A stretch of 64,000 nt of DNA from Marinobacter similis (lineage in GTDB: Bacteria > Pseudomonadota > Gammaproteobacteria > Pseudomonadales > Oleiphilaceae): the NCBI RefSeq assembly GCF_000830985.1, contig NZ_CP007151.1, positions 558,001 through 622,000 on the forward strand, written 5' to 3'. A program made the position numbers and the translations under genes. Below, piece after piece: positions 1 through 9,911 of this stretch. Under the pieces are notes generated by a model. It had not been told where the DNA came from and searched no databases. It saw only the letters and a program-made list of their open reading frames with translations. How positions within the stretch are numbered: position 1 is the first letter of the stretch; each line of letters opens with the position of its first letter.

Positions 1-181
1 AGCTAACCCAGAACAATCAGGCGCGATCGAATCAGGCCTGCAGGGTATGGGCGACCTGTCACCGGCGTTGCGCGAATTGCGCAACACTCTGCGTAATCTC
101 AACCAGCTCACCCGCAAGCTGGGTGAAGACCCGACGCGTGCCATCTGGGGCGGCGAAACAATACAGGAGCTAGGACAGTGA
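1..181 (+). CDS. MCE/MlaD-family lipid-transport protein, C-terminal end only
   Basis: A reading frame enters from the left edge (codons in phase from base 2) and stops at TGA 179-181, giving about 59 residues. The tail is amphipathic and coiled-coil-like (ALRELRNTLRNLNQLTRKLG) and ends in DPTRAIWGGETIQELGQ. That kind of ending, directly before an ABC-transport auxiliary lipoprotein gene, is usual for MCE-domain substrate-binding proteins of Mla/Pqi/Let-type systems, which move lipids between inner and outer membranes. The stop overlaps the GTG start of the next gene (GTGA), so the two are translationally coupled. The MCE domain itself lies outside the window, so the call rests on the tail and on the neighbour. 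Confidence 0.5.
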   Translation, partial: ANPEQSGAIESGLQGMGDLSPALRELRNTLRNLNQLTRKLGEDPTRAIWGGETIQELGQ

Positions 182-792
182 GCTTGAGGCGAGTGGTCTT
201 CGTAGCCAACGCGGTGCTTCTGGGCACGATCACAGGATGCACGGTGTATCCAACCCTGGAGGCGCCGCGAGTCATGGATTTTGCAGCGCCCTCCTCGGCC
301 ATCCGCGCGGATCAAACACGCCCGCTGAGTTTGCGGGTGGATACGCCCTACGCCTCGGATCCTCTGGGCACCAACCGAATTCTGGCGAAACCTACGCCTT
401 TGGAATTTCAAATCTACCCATCAGTGCGTTGGCGGGACGCCGCGCCCGTGGTCATGCGCGACCTATTGGTTGAAACGTTCCGGCACAGCCAAGGATTCAG
501 TTCGGTGATCAGCGACACCAACCCGGCCAACGCAGACTGGACCCTGGTGAGCGAATTGACTGCTTTTCACACCGAGTATCAGACCGAAGACATACAGGCT
601 GTAATTGAATTGCATGGCCAGTTGGTGGACAACCAGAGTCGCAAGACCCTGTGCGCGACCAGTTTTAAGGTGCAGGAGCGCTCGGAGAGTGAGGCCATTG
701 AACAGGTGGTGGAGGCGTTTAGCCGCGCCGGTCAGGAACTATCGGAGTCCGTCGTGCGCTGGGCTGGTGAGTGCCACCAGCCCAAACCCTAG
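178..792 (+). CDS. ABC-type transport auxiliary lipoprotein (PqiC/DUF330 family)
   Basis: The 204-residue product begins with a lipoprotein signal peptide: positive start (MSLRR), hydrophobic core and lipobox ending ITGC with Cys at about residue 21. The body fits the ABC_trans_aux family: an early YRLD-like strand (LSLRVDTPYASDPLGTNRI), a segment on subunit or sequence exposure (YPSVRWRDAAPVVMRDLL), then WTLVSELTAF and a closing EAFSRAGQELSESVV helix. Such lipoproteins sit on the inner leaflet of the outer membrane and work with MCE proteins in lipid transport. The GTG start overlaps the upstream stop by two bases. It is the last gene of its operon; pgsA is convergent 11 bases on. A CCCGCC/GGCGGG hairpin at about 793-815 spans the gap and may help end transcription. 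Confidence 0.75.
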   Translation: MSLRRVVFVANAVLLGTITGCTVYPTLEAPRVMDFAAPSSAIRADQTRPLSLRVDTPYASDPLGTNRILAKPTPLEFQIYPSVRWRDAAPVVMRDLLVETFRHSQGFSSVISDTNPANADWTLVSELTAFHTEYQTEDIQAVIELHGQLVDNQSRKTLCATSFKVQERSESEAIEQVVEAFSRAGQELSESVVRWAGECHQPKP

Positions 793-803
793 CCCGCCGG
801 GGG

Positions 804-1352
804 TTATTTGGCGGGAAACAAGTCAGCCCAGGCAGCCTTCAGATAGAGGCCCATGGACCAGAGCGTTAGGCCGGCAGCGATATACAGCAGAGCGATCGCA
901 ATGTTCGATCCCAGCACGCCCGGCGGGAATGCCAGCAAGCCCACGATGGCTGCCATCTGCGCGGTCGTCTTGATCTTGCCGATGTAGGAAACCGCAACGC
1001 TGGCGCGACTGCCCATTTCAGCCATCCATTCCCTCAGCGCGGAAATGACAATCTCACGACCAATAATAACGGTAGCCGGAATGGTCAGCAGAATCGCCGC
1101 GTGCTCTTCAATCAGCACAGCCAAGGCGACCGCCACCATCAGCTTATCCGCCACCGGATCCAGAAACGCCCCGAATGGGGTGCTCTGGTCAAGTTTGCGG
1201 GCCAGGTATCCATCCAGCCAGTCGGTCACACCGGCCAAAGCAAAAATACCGGCACTTACCAGGTAACTCCACTCCACCGGCAAATAAAAGATCACCACAA
1301 ACACCGGAATCATGATGATGCGTGAGAGCGTGAGTATGTTGGGTAAATTCAT
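804..1352 (-). CDS. pgsA: CDP-diacylglycerol--glycerol-3-phosphate 3-phosphatidyltransferase
   Basis: This inner-membrane enzyme makes phosphatidylglycerol phosphate from CDP-diacylglycerol and glycerol-3-phosphate, the committed step to phosphatidylglycerol and cardiolipin. The 182-residue length is normal. The CDP-alcohol phosphotransferase signature DG-x2-AR-x8-G-x3-D-x3-D is complete: DGYLAR, then GAFLDPVAD. The N-terminus MNLPNILTLSRI is typical of PgsA, and several hydrophobic segments follow. It lies 7 bases downstream of uvrC, in the conserved gacA-uvrC-pgsA order of gammaproteobacteria, and is likely co-transcribed. Confidence 0.95.
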   Translation of the reverse strand: MNLPNILTLSRIIMIPVFVVIFYLPVEWSYLVSAGIFALAGVTDWLDGYLARKLDQSTPFGAFLDPVADKLMVAVALAVLIEEHAAILLTIPATVIIGREIVISALREWMAEMGSRASVAVSYIGKIKTTAQMAAIVGLLAFPPGVLGSNIAIALLYIAAGLTLWSMGLYLKAAWADLFPAK

Positions 1353-1359
1353 GCTGTCC

Positions 1360-3218
1360 TTACTCGTCGTGCAATGCTGCGTAGATGTTTTCCGCCAATG
1401 ACTTGCTGATGCCCGTTACCTTGGCCATCTCATCCACACTGGCTTTGCGGATTCCCTGTATCCCGCCAAAATAGCGAATCAAATCGCGACGGCGCTTGGG
1501 ACCCACCCCTTCGATGCCCTCCAGGGTGGACTGCCGGCGTTTTTTATCCCGACGTGCCCGGTGGCCGGTAATGGCGAACCGGTGCGATTCATCCCGGATG
1601 TGCTGAATCAGGTGCAGGGCCGGCGAATCGGCCGGTATCCGGAACACATCACCGGTCATCGCGTCGATCAGCTGTTCCATCCCTGCCCGTCGGGTCACGC
1701 CTTTGGCAACACCAATCAGCGGGATTTCGGAGATCTCCAGTTCATCAAAGACCTCTCGCGCTATATTCAGCTGGCCCTTACCACCGTCGATAAACACCAG
1801 ATCCGGGCGCTTACCCTCGCCGGCCACCATACGCTTATAACGCCGGGTTAACACCTGGCGCATGGCGGCATAGTCATCGCCAGCGGTTACGCCCTCGATG
1901 TTATACAGGCGATAGTCGCTTTTCAGCGGGCCATTCTCGTCGAAAACAACGCAGGATGCGACGGTATTTTCACCGTGGCTGTGGCTGATGTCGAAACACT
2001 CCATGCGGGATGGCGTTTCCGACAACTCCAGCGTATCCCGCAGGGCCAGTAACCGGCGGTACACGGTTTCCTTGCTGGCCAGGTGCGTCAGCAGGGTCTG
2101 GCGGGCGTTGGTCATTGCCAGTTCCAGCCAGCGACGGCGCTCGCCGCGAACATTGCCGCGAATCCGGGTTTCCCGGTTCGCTGCCTTGGTCAGCGCTTCG
2201 GCCAGTAACTCCTGGCCATCGACATCCACCGGTACCAGAACATCACGAGGAATTTCCCGGCGAGTGTTGCCGCCAAAATAATACTGGCCAAGAAAGGCGC
2301 TGAGCAATTCGCCTTCGGTCTGTTCAATGGAGTAACGGGGGAAATAGTCCTTGGTACCCAGCACCCGGCCGCCGCGCACTATGATCACCACGATGCAGAC
2401 AATGCCGGCGTCCTGGGCAATGGCGATCACATCAGCATCGCCGCCCTCGCCGTCCACCGACTGCTGCTCCTGGACATGCCGGAGGTGATTGATCTGGTCC
2501 CGGTAAGCCGCCGCCTTTTCGAAGTCGAGGCTTTTGGACGCCGTCTCCATTGCATTCATCAAATCCTGGATGATGGCGGGGTTCTTACCCTCCAGGAACA
2601 TGCTGGCACGGCGGATGTCCTCCTGGTAGTCCTCGGGACTGATGTACTCCACACAGGGGGCGGTACAACGGTTGATCTGGTACTGCAGGCACGGACGGTT
2701 CTGTTTTTAAAATAGCTTTCACTACAGGATCTTATGCGGAAAACCTTTTGTAAAACATTAAGGCTTTCCTTGACCGCCCCGGAGCTTGGAAACGGCCCGA
2801 ACCAGGTGCCGCCACCCTTTTTCGTGCGCCCACGCCGAAAGGTCAGCGAGGGATAATCGCTGTGGGACGAGAGGTAAATATAGGGATAGGACTTATCGTC
2901 CCGCAGCAGGATGTTATAGGGAGGCCGCAGAGATTTGATCAGGTTCTGTTCAAGCAGCAGCGCCTCGGTTTCACTCCCGGTGATGGTCACTTCAATGGAC
3001 GCAATCTTGCCTACCAGCGCCTCAGTCTTGGGCGCCAAGCCGGTTTTGCGGAAATAGCTGCTGACCCGGTTCTTGAGGTTGCGTGCCTTGCCCACGTACA
3101 GCACGTTGCCCCCTTCATCGAACATTCGATAGACGCCGGGCCGTTCCGTGAGCTGTTTCAGGAAGTTCTTACTGTCGAACTCCGCTGTTTGATTCGCGGG
3201 GTCAGACCTTGTCGGCAT
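1360..3218 (-). CDS. uvrC: Excinuclease ABC subunit C (one frameshift)
   Basis: UvrC makes both incisions in UvrABC nucleotide excision repair. The N-terminal GIY-YIG nuclease is clear (RPGVYRMF, then [14 protein letters not shown]), followed by a UVR region (MFLEGK..., [11 protein letters not shown]), the RNase H-like C-terminal nuclease ([25 protein letters not shown]) and helix-hairpin-helix motifs ([18 protein letters not shown]). The frame breaks near base 2697: ...SESYFKNRT should run into [15 protein letters not shown] and then VEYISPEDY, and restoring one base in a GG run does this. The repaired protein has about 619 residues, normal for the family. The ATG at 3218 lies inside the end of gacA (17-base overlap); a TTG one codon earlier is also possible. 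The break is most likely a sequence error. Confidence 0.93.
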
Positions 3219-3861
3219 CAAGCAACCCGAGGCGGACGGCCATCAAGGCCAGTTCAACATCACTGGAGATTTCGAGCTTTTCGAAGATTCGGTAGCGGTA
3301 GCTGTTCACCGTCTTGGGACTCAGGCACAGCTTATCGGAGATGTCCTGAACTTTCTGGCAATCGACCACCATCATGGCGATCTGCATTTCCCGCTCGGAC
3401 AGCCGCTCGAATAGCGACAGCTCACCGTCGTCATCACGATCGCCGCTCATCTGCTTGAGAGCCATTTTCTGGGCAATTTCCGGGCTGATGTAGCGTTGCC
3501 CTGAATGGGCCATGCGGATGGCCCGAACCATTTCCTTGATGTCCGCGCCCTTGGTGATATAGGCGGAGGCCCCACTCTGCATGACTCGGGTGGGATAAGG
3601 ATCGTCGGCACAGGCGGTGACAACGATGACACGGATGGAATCATCAATCCTGAGGATACGGCGGGTAGCTTCGAGGCCGCCAATGCCAGGCATCCTGATG
3701 TCCATCAGAACAATGTCTGGCCGCTCCTGGCGAACGAATTCTATGGCGTCCTCGCCCGAGGATGCTTGCCCGATAACGTCCAGGTCGGGGTTATCGGCCA
3801 GCATACGGGTAATGCCCGAACGCACCAGCTCATGGTCATCGACAACCAATACCCTGATCAA
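3202..3861 (-). CDS. gacA: Response regulator GacA/UvrY (LuxR-type)
   Basis: The 219-residue protein is the regulator partner of the GacS/BarA sensor kinase; in related bacteria it switches on CsrA-sequestering small RNAs that govern biofilm, motility and secondary metabolism. The receiver domain has the acidic pair DD at 8-9, phospho-acceptor Asp54 in MDIRMPG and the conserved T/K positions. The C-terminal LuxR-type helix-turn-helix is present ([30 protein letters not shown]). It overlaps the start of uvrC, the classic gacA-uvrC arrangement. The sensor kinase is not in this window. Confidence 0.93.
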   Translation of the reverse strand: MIRVLVVDDHELVRSGITRMLADNPDLDVIGQASSGEDAIEFVRQERPDIVLMDIRMPGIGGLEATRRILRIDDSIRVIVVTACADDPYPTRVMQSGASAYITKGADIKEMVRAIRMAHSGQRYISPEIAQKMALKQMSGDRDDDGELSLFERLSEREMQIAMMVVDCQKVQDISDKLCLSPKTVNSYRYRIFEKLEISSDVELALMAVRLGLLDADKV

Positions 3862-3955
3862 AATTTACCTCGCACACGGACTACGGGAAACAGCAGAATT
3901 GTACTGGTTACCTTACCACTCTAATAGGTCCAAAATCATGATATCAGGCAAATTA

Positions 3956-4207
3956 TCACGCCGAAGGTCCCAATCCTGCGGTATTTTCGACCGGATCAAA
4001 CCAGACCACAAGGTCACCGCGCCTGACCGCAGCCATAACCCTGTCACGCTCGGCCAGCGGACTCTCGGTGTCGTTCAACCCGTGGTAGCGGGTGCAATAT
4101 TCTTCCACCAGACCATTCAACTGCTCTTGAGTCAGTAGCTCGGTTTCCACCACGAACTTCTCTTCCCGTGGGTCTGGCTGGGCCTGGTTGGCTGCGTCGT
4201 CAGTCAT
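3956..4207 (-). CDS. Small protein resembling UPF0270/YheU
   Basis: This 83-residue acidic protein begins with a polar stretch, then LLTQEQLNGLVEEYCTRYHG and AAVRRGDLVVWFDPVENTAGL. The order of a helix with LxxLVEEY, a loop with the D/TES region, a basic helix (ERDRVMAAVRRG) and a terminal strand ending in FD matches the layout of UPF0270 (YheU) proteins, whose function is unknown. The match is by eye and weak. A GAGGGAG ribosome-binding site stands about 7 bases before the ATG. It lies upstream of gacA in the same direction, about 95 bases away. Confidence 0.5.
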   Translation of the reverse strand: MTDDAANQAQPDPREEKFVVETELLTQEQLNGLVEEYCTRYHGLNDTESPLAERDRVMAAVRRGDLVVWFDPVENTAGLGPSA

Positions 4208-4317
4208 AGATTCTCCCTCGTGGCCAACATGGTAAGGATTAAGGCCGTGCGCGAGAAGCCCTGATCAACAATTGCCGCGATCAACGATAGAGAGTCTCGA
4301 CAAAGAGCCTCGACGAG

Positions 4318-5934
4318 TCAGGCAGCTTCAGAGGCTGTCCGGAAGTGAGCGATCAGTTGCCGCATGGAGAGGGATTCCTGGCGCAATGCTTCACTGATGG
4401 AGCGCGTATTTTCAACGCTCTCGATAAGAAAGTCAGCGCTTTCGTCCAAAACCGCAGATCGGCGCCCCACCCGGCCAATTTCATCGTGCTGGGTGGTGAT
4501 GGCGGCAGTAATCTCCGCACTATGCTCCTCTAGCCGGACAAACCGTTCGCCCAGGCCTTCAAGGTGTCCCCGCAGGCCACCAGATGCTCGCGGTTCTGAT
4601 TGCCAGCTTCGCTCATCTCTCCGAGTAAGCCGTCTACGCCGCCCACTCCCGATACCAGATCCTGAACCCACTGCGAGATATTCTGGGTCGATTCAGAGGT
4701 CCGCAAAGAGAGCGTGCGAACTTCATCCGCCACCACCGCAAAACCGCGCCCATGTTCTCCGGCTCGGGCTGCTTCGATTGCGGCGTTCAGCGCCAACAGA
4801 TTGGTTTGCTCCGCAATCTCAGCGATCACGCCGATCACCTGCTCAATTTTTCCAGTCGATTCGTTTAAAGCATGAATGGAGCCGACACCCGGGATATCAC
4901 TTCCACGGTGTTCTCTGCCGCTTTTTCGCTGGTGACGAGGCGCTCCTGTACCCCTACATTGGCGGCAACGGCCTCTCTCACGGTTTCTGCCGAAGCATTG
5001 GTAGCCTGATCAATCGCTGAGCCTGATCGGCAATAGCGGCCATGGACTGACTGACATCCTGGATTTGCTGCCGGGTTTTCTCCGAGGCCTGCTGTAATGA
5101 TTCGGCCCCACGATCCAGGGTGCTGGAGCGCTCGTTCAACCCACCAGCCGCGCCGCGAACGTCACCAATGAATTGCTCGAAACGACTCACCAGGGCGCCA
5201 AGGGCACGACTGACACCTGCCACCTCGTCCTTTCCGTTCAGTACCGGGACTCGAGTCAGGTCGCTGTGCTCTTCCATGGCCTCCAGCTCCCGGGCAATGC
5301 GGCGTAGCCTCTGGATGACCGAAACCCGCAACCACAGGGTCATCAAGATCACCAACGCCAGGAAACCGACCGAACCGGCGACCAGAAAGGTTTGCTGATC
5401 GGACAAAAAGGACAGCAGATCGTCAGCGCCGTTTTTAACCGATTCGCGACTACTCTCTTGACGTTCGTTTATGGCCCCCAGCATCGGTTCAAGCGCGGGG
5501 AACAGATCGAAGTCCACCACCTGACCAACCCGGTAATAGCTCTTTTGTTCGATACCCTCACTCATGGCGACCATCAACGCCTGAACCCGTTCGAAATCCT
5601 CGATGTGGCTCTCAGACCAGGGTTGCAAACCGCTGTTAGCCTGTACCGCCTCCCAGCGTTCCGGCAGTGAGACTTCCAGGTTCGCAAAAGCCGGCTGGAT
5701 CTCATCCCAGAGCAAGAGCTGGGCTTTGATTTTATAGGCCAGATCCTGAAGCTTGCGGTGAGACTGCTCCAGGTCTGCAAGCAGCCAGGTTTCTTGGAGG
5801 TTGGTGCGAATCAGTTCGTCCGACGCCTCCTCGGCCTTGAGAATGATCGTCCCGGACAGAGTAGCCAGCCCCGCCAACGCAAAAACACAGAGGAAGGCAA
5901 AACAGAAAATACGAGCGCGAACAGTGCCTAACAT
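4318..5934 (-). CDS. Methyl-accepting chemotaxis protein (three frameshifts)
   Basis: A transmembrane chemoreceptor that controls CheA kinase activity. Membrane segment 1 is at about residues 8-32, a periplasmic helical sensor region follows to about 180, membrane segment 2 is at about 183-205 ([20 protein letters not shown]), then a HAMP domain and the signalling helices. The highly conserved hairpin tip is present ([35 protein letters not shown]). The frame breaks near 5020, near 4890 (GGG run) and near 4559; each is repaired by one added base, giving about 539 residues. The frame order (0,1,2,0) is consistent with three single-base deletions. No C-terminal CheR/CheB tether pentapeptide was seen; the protein ends [15 protein letters not shown]-like box lies at 5992-5997 upstream. 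Confidence 0.85.
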
Positions 5935-6102
5935 GACGACTCCAACGACAGACTGAGAGCAGCAGGTTAAGACAGTTCTGTGACGCTTTTATGTCAAATG
6001 AGCATTTGAGTGCTGTCTTTTGCTTTGGAGGCCAGCGCGGAATCGCTTCAAAAACAGGGGTTAATTGCCTATTATCGCGACTTTAAATCAGATTGGATGC
6101 TA

Positions 6103-6798
6103 ATGAATCACTCCGTTTTTCGGCTGACCCTACCCATTCTATTCGGCTACCTGCCCCTGGGCATGGCGTTCGGCGTGCTATTTGCGACCCAGCTGGACTA
6201 CGCCTGGTGGATTGCGCCGTTGATGGGCGTGGTGATTTTTGCCGGTGCCGGACAGATCCTTGCGGTGAGCCTGTTGGCCGCCAACGCCGGATTGGTTGAG
6301 GTATTTGTGGCGATGTTTGTGCTCAACGCTCGCCATCTGTTTTATGGCCTGTCGCTGCTCGGGCAGTTCCGCGGAGCTGGCTGGCGCAAGGTTTACCTGA
6401 TCTTTGGCCTCACCGACGAAACCTACTCACTATTAACGAGCCGCCCGCGCGGGCCAGATCGCGCCTACGAGCAAACCGTTGATTTCCGGATTACCGCGTT
6501 TAATCAGGGCTATTGGGTTATCGGGTGCGCACTGGGCGCCTTGCTTGCGGATAACGTGGCGTTTAACAGCACCGGCATCGAATTTGCGCTGGTCGCGCTC
6601 TTTATCGTCCTGACCATTGAGCAATTGAAGGCACTCGGCGACAGCCTGCCGGTCTGGCTGGGCGCCGCTGCCGCAGGCGTAGCCATGATTGCCCTGCCCC
6701 CCGCTCATCAGCTTATCGGGCTATTGCCATCGTTACCGCTATTTTGCTGCTGCATTATCGGCGAATACGTGGTGAGCAATCATCGGGAGGAGGAGTGA
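6103..6798 (+). CDS. azlC: AzlC family branched-chain amino acid permease
   Basis: AzlC, with its small partner AzlD, forms an exporter of branched-chain amino acids in the inner membrane. The protein is very hydrophobic and carries family landmarks: LPILFGYLPLGMAFGVLFA near the start, FAGAGQILAVSLLAA, VLNARHLFYGLSLL, and the FGLTDETYSLL motif. The frame is open further upstream (to 6010), but MNHSVFRLTLP at 6103 gives the normal N-terminus; ATG 6097 is an alternative. azlD starts 3 bases after its stop, so the two form an operon. Confidence 0.88.
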   Translation: MNHSVFRLTLPILFGYLPLGMAFGVLFATQLDYAWWIAPLMGVVIFAGAGQILAVSLLAANAGLVEVFVAMFVLNARHLFYGLSLLGQFRGAGWRKVYLIFGLTDETYSLLTSRPRGPDRAYEQTVDFRITAFNQGYWVIGCALGALLADNVAFNSTGIEFALVALFIVLTIEQLKALGDSLPVWLGAAAAGVAMIALPPAHQLIGLLPSLPLFCCCIIGEYVVSNHREEE

Positions 6799-6801
6799 AG
6801 C

Positions 6802-7134
6802 GTGGCTGAATCGACCTATATTGCCGCATTCATTGCCGTTGCTGCAGTCGCGACTTTCGCGACACGGGTTATCCCGTTTCTGTTTTTTGAGCGGCACACG
6901 GAACACCCGCTGATCCAGCACCTGGGGCGTTACTTGCCGGCCGCAGTGATGGCCTTGCTGGCAACGGTGTTCCTGCAACGTTCTGGCACCTGGACGGCTG
7001 ACCTGCCGGGTTTCGATGCCCTGATACCAGGATTGCTGGTAATCGCGGTGCACCTCTGGCGGCGCAATGCCCTGCTATCCATTGCTGCGGGCACCGCCAG
7101 TTACATGATCATTCAACAAACCGGCGTATTTTAA
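6802..7134 (+). CDS. azlD: AzlD family branched-chain amino acid transport subunit
   Basis: A 110-residue membrane protein with about three to four hydrophobic segments. It shows the AzlD landmarks: TFATRVIPFLFF near residue 20, YLPAAVMALLATVFL, and a final SIAAGTASYMIIQ. It starts with GTG, preceded by a strong GAGGAGGAG ribosome-binding site that overlaps the end of azlC. The pair makes a two-component amino acid exporter. The stop is followed almost at once by a convergent gene. Confidence 0.85.
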   Translation: MAESTYIAAFIAVAAVATFATRVIPFLFFERHTEHPLIQHLGRYLPAAVMALLATVFLQRSGTWTADLPGFDALIPGLLVIAVHLWRRNALLSIAAGTASYMIIQQTGVF

Positions 7135-7136
7135 CG

Positions 7137-7541
7137 CTAACCGCGCTCTTCAAGATTAGCCACCAGCCGGGAATCCTGAACAGCGGCAGTCCGATGCTTA
7201 ACCACGCCCTTGTATTCCGGGCTCTCGATCATCGCCATGAAAGCATCAATGGACGGGTAGCGGACCAGCAGAACCTGGTCCCAGGATTCTTCCGGTGGTG
7301 CTATGAGTGAACCAACACTGTTGCCGGACCAGATAACCTCGGCACCGACCGCCCTGACGCAGGCACCCGCTTCTTCCATGTAAAGCTTGTAGGCTTCGCG
7401 ACCTGAGCGCTCCATGGCTTCATCAGGGTAGCTGGCCCGGTCACGAAATCTCAGCAGGTTCAACATGACCACCGGTTGATTCTTTGGCGTATCCGCCAGC
7501 ACTTTCTGTAATTGCTCCGGGGTCGGATTGACGGCTTCCAT
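7137..7541 (-). CDS. DUF1330 domain-containing protein
   Basis: A 134-residue soluble protein with a ferredoxin-like alpha+beta pattern of the DUF1330/dimeric alpha-beta-barrel type: VVMLNLLRFRD strand, YMEEAGACVRAVGAEVIW, then WDQVLLVRYPSIDAFMAMI and SPEYKGVVKHRTAAVQDSRL. These phrases (drive to a YPS-x-A-F-x-x-M segment then Y-x-x-x-x-x-H-R) are typical of the family. The biochemical role is unknown. It is convergent with azlD and likely monocistronic. The 281 bases between this gene and the next on the + strand contain promoter-length non-coding DNA; I see no gene or clear site there. Confidence 0.75.
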   Translation of the reverse strand: MEAVNPTPEQLQKVLADTPKNQPVVMLNLLRFRDRASYPDEAMERSGREAYKLYMEEAGACVRAVGAEVIWSGNSVGSLIAPPEESWDQVLLVRYPSIDAFMAMIESPEYKGVVKHRTAAVQDSRLVANLEERG

Positions 7542-7822
7542 CCTGGTCCTCTTCTTCTGCGTCGATTGGCGTCCACTATAGCCCAGGCCTGAGGCCTTGG
7601 GACAAGGATTTTCGTTAGAATTCTTTCACACTGGCGCTTTTTTGCCGCCGAACAAGGACCTACTGAGACAGGTCTACTAGGCGTTGAGATTGGCGTTGGG
7701 ATTAGCATTGGACTTTAGGAGCATAAAGATAGCTTACTATTTAGCGAGCACATACAATAAAACCTCCTGCGGAACCCTCACTTACGCACCCCATTCGCCG
7801 ACCAAGGGAACTCGATACCGGC

Positions 7823-8769
7823 ATGAACCTGACGGACATCTTCCTGCAAACCCTGGAAACAACCCTGCCTGTATTTGCCATGGTTTTCATTGGTATGGGC
7901 CTGCGCAGGATTGGCTGGATCGACAGCGCGTTCGTCAACACCGCCTCGGCCCTGGTCTTTAAGGCCACGCTGCCGACGCTGGTATTTCTAAGCATAACCC
8001 GGGCGGACCTGAACACCGCACTGAACTTCGGCCTGCTGGGCTTTTATCTGGCGGCAACCCTGGCAAGCTTTGCTTTAACCTGGCTGTGGGCGTACTGGCG
8101 GGTCCCTCATGCCGACCGGGGAGTTTATGTACAGGGCGCGTTCCGGGGCAACTGCGGCATTGTTGGCCTGGCATTGGCGGCCAACCTTTACGGCGACTTC
8201 GGACTGTCCGCAGGTGGCATTCTGCTCGGGCTGGTGATCATTTCCTACAACGCGCTGTCGGTCATTGTGCTCATTGCCTATCAGCCTGGGCAATCCGCCA
8301 GCTGGCGCCGCATCGGCCACGACATTATCCGAAATCCGCTGATCATAGCGGTCATCATCGCTGTTCCCGTGGCCTGGCTCGATATCAGCTTCCCTGAGTG
8401 GGTTATGACCTCCGGTGACTATTTCGCGTCTCTGACCCTGCCCCTGGCCTTGCTGTGTATTGGCGCCACGGTTTCGCTCAGCGCCATCCGCAGTGACAGT
8501 TCAACGGCCTTGGGCTCCAGTTCGCTTAAAATGGTTGTTTTGCCAGCCTGTGCACCGCCGCGGCCTGGCTGGTGGGTTTTCGGGGCGCGGAACTGGGACT
8601 GATGTTCCTGTATTTTGCCAGCCCCACTGCGGCCGCGAGCTTTGTGATGGTGAAGGCGCTGGGGGGCAACGATCGCCTGGCTGCCAACATCATTGCGCTG
8701 ACAACCCTGATGGCCAGCGTAACTGTGACTGTTGGTGTGTTTGCCCTGCGTAGCGCTGGCCTGATTTAG
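7823..8769 (+). CDS. AEC (auxin efflux carrier) family transporter (one frameshift)
   Basis: An inner-membrane carrier of the AEC family, whose bacterial members move small organic acids such as malate or malonate. About ten hydrophobic helices are seen, with FIGMGLRRIGWID near the start, AFRGNCGIVGLALA in the middle, DIIRNPLIIAVIIAV, and the C-terminal ASPTAAASFVMVKALGG motif, which is diagnostic. The frame breaks near 8547: LKMVVLPA should continue LCTAAAWLVGFRGAELG; one added C in GCCTG restores it, giving about 315 residues. The substrate cannot be told from sequence. The stop overlaps the end of the convergent kinase gene. Confidence 0.85.
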
Positions 8770-9539
8770 GCCGTGCGCATGCAGAGCTCCTGCATCGCTA
8801 CGAAGCCACGCTCGCAGCCCCACTGGTAGCTGCTGCCAAACAGGTTGTAGTGATTCAGGTAGTGGTAGAGGTTGTAAATATCGCGCTTCTGCGCGTACAC
8901 CGGAGTTCGTGGCCATACCCGGTCATAGGCCCGGTAAAACGCAGTCCCAAACCCTCCAAACAGCTCCGTCATCGCCAGATCTGCCTCGCGATCTCCACAG
9001 TAGATAGCGGGATCGATCAGCCAGGGACCCTCCTGATTGAACAAGACATTGCCACTCCAGAGGTCGCCGTGCAGCAGGCTTGGTTGGTCGCAATGCTCGT
9101 TCAGCCAGCCAATCAGGGTGTCGTCACACTGATCCAGAATACCTTCGAACCGATTGCGAACACTGCTCGCCCGGATGCGAGACACCTGATAGCGCAAGCG
9201 CTCCTGAACAAAGAACTCACCCCAATACTCGGCCCAGCAATTCGGCTGCGGCGACAGCCCAATGTAATTGTCCCCGTGCCAGCCATACATCGGCTGCGGC
9301 AGCCTGTGCAGCGCCGCCAGCCCCTCACCTAACGCGTCCAGCGCTCCTTCGCCAGGCCGGGCAGGCTCTATGGCAGTAATCTCAAGCGTCGACTCGTCTA
9401 CCCTGAAAAACTCGGGAACCCGAACCGACTCGACCCCTGCCGCCTTTAGACCATCAGATAGCTGACGCAAACCTTCTGCCTCGCAGATCAAGGCATCGGC
9501 GTATACCGTAGTGTTTTGTTTGCAAAAAATTCGAGACAT
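8766..9539 (-). CDS. Fructosamine kinase / aminoglycoside-phosphotransferase-like kinase (YniA type)
   Basis: A 257-residue ATP-dependent kinase of the fructosamine-kinase family, which phosphorylates ketoamine adducts on proteins or small molecules so that they fall apart (deglycation). The catalytic loop LLHGDLWSGNVLF contains the HGD and N residues, and the metal-binding segment is LIDPAIYCGDREADLAMTELF. An N-terminal region with AEGLRQLSDGLKAAG and VPEFFRVDESTLEIT forms the ATP lobe. The length is slightly short compared with about 285 residues in E. coli YniA. Start ATG at 9539 fits the N-terminus; no close homologue could be checked. Confidence 0.82.
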   Translation of the reverse strand: MSRIFCKQNTTVYADALICEAEGLRQLSDGLKAAGVESVRVPEFFRVDESTLEITAIEPARPGEGALDALGEGLAALHRLPQPMYGWHGDNYIGLSPQPNCWAEYWGEFFVQERLRYQVSRIRASSVRNRFEGILDQCDDTLIGWLNEHCDQPSLLHGDLWSGNVLFNQEGPWLIDPAIYCGDREADLAMTELFGGFGTAFYRAYDRVWPRTPVYAQKRDIYNLYHYLNHYNLFGSSYQWGCERGFVAMQELCMRTA

Positions 9540-9622
9540 TGCACTCCAGCCTTCTTGAATACATCCACCAACAGCCGGTAGATTAAAAGATAGCTGACAT
9601 TTCCGCCTGACAAGGACATTTC

Positions 9623-9901
9623 ATGCACGCCAAGCGTTGGTCCCTCCTCATTTCAGGGCTCGTTCAAGGAGTCTACTACAGAGCCTCCACAGCAACTCAA
9701 GCGACCAAATTCGGGCTTACTGGCTTTGCCCGCAATCTCGCCGACGGCAGAGTGGAAGTCGTAGCGGAAGGAACTGAAGAGCAATTGCAGCAGCTGAAAA
9801 GCTGGTGTGAGATCGGCCCGTCTGCCGCGCGGGTGGACTCGGTGGAGGTATCGGAACAAGAGGCCAGCGGAGAATTCAGTGACTTTGGCATTCGGCATTG
9901 A
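9623..9901 (+). CDS. acyP: Acylphosphatase
   Basis: A 92-residue alpha/beta-sandwich enzyme that hydrolyses acyl phosphates such as acetyl phosphate. The signature loop GLVQGVYYR carries the catalytic Arg20, and GFARN gives the catalytic Asn38, followed by DGRVEVVAEG, all in the expected order. The usual Phe of VQGVFYR is Tyr here, a common change. The start ATG at 9623 has AAGGACA about 7 bases upstream. The next gene starts right after, or possibly inside, its 3' end. Confidence 0.93.
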   Translation: MHAKRWSLLISGLVQGVYYRASTATQATKFGLTGFARNLADGRVEVVAEGTEEQLQQLKSWCEIGPSAARVDSVEVSEQEASGEFSDFGIRH

Positions 9902-9911
9902 CGGTGCCAAT

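Noticed and set aside
7542..7822. Possible small gene or structured RNA in the gap before the AEC carrier
   Set aside because: No frame with a start, ribosome-binding site and protein-like composition, and no clear hairpin beyond chance.
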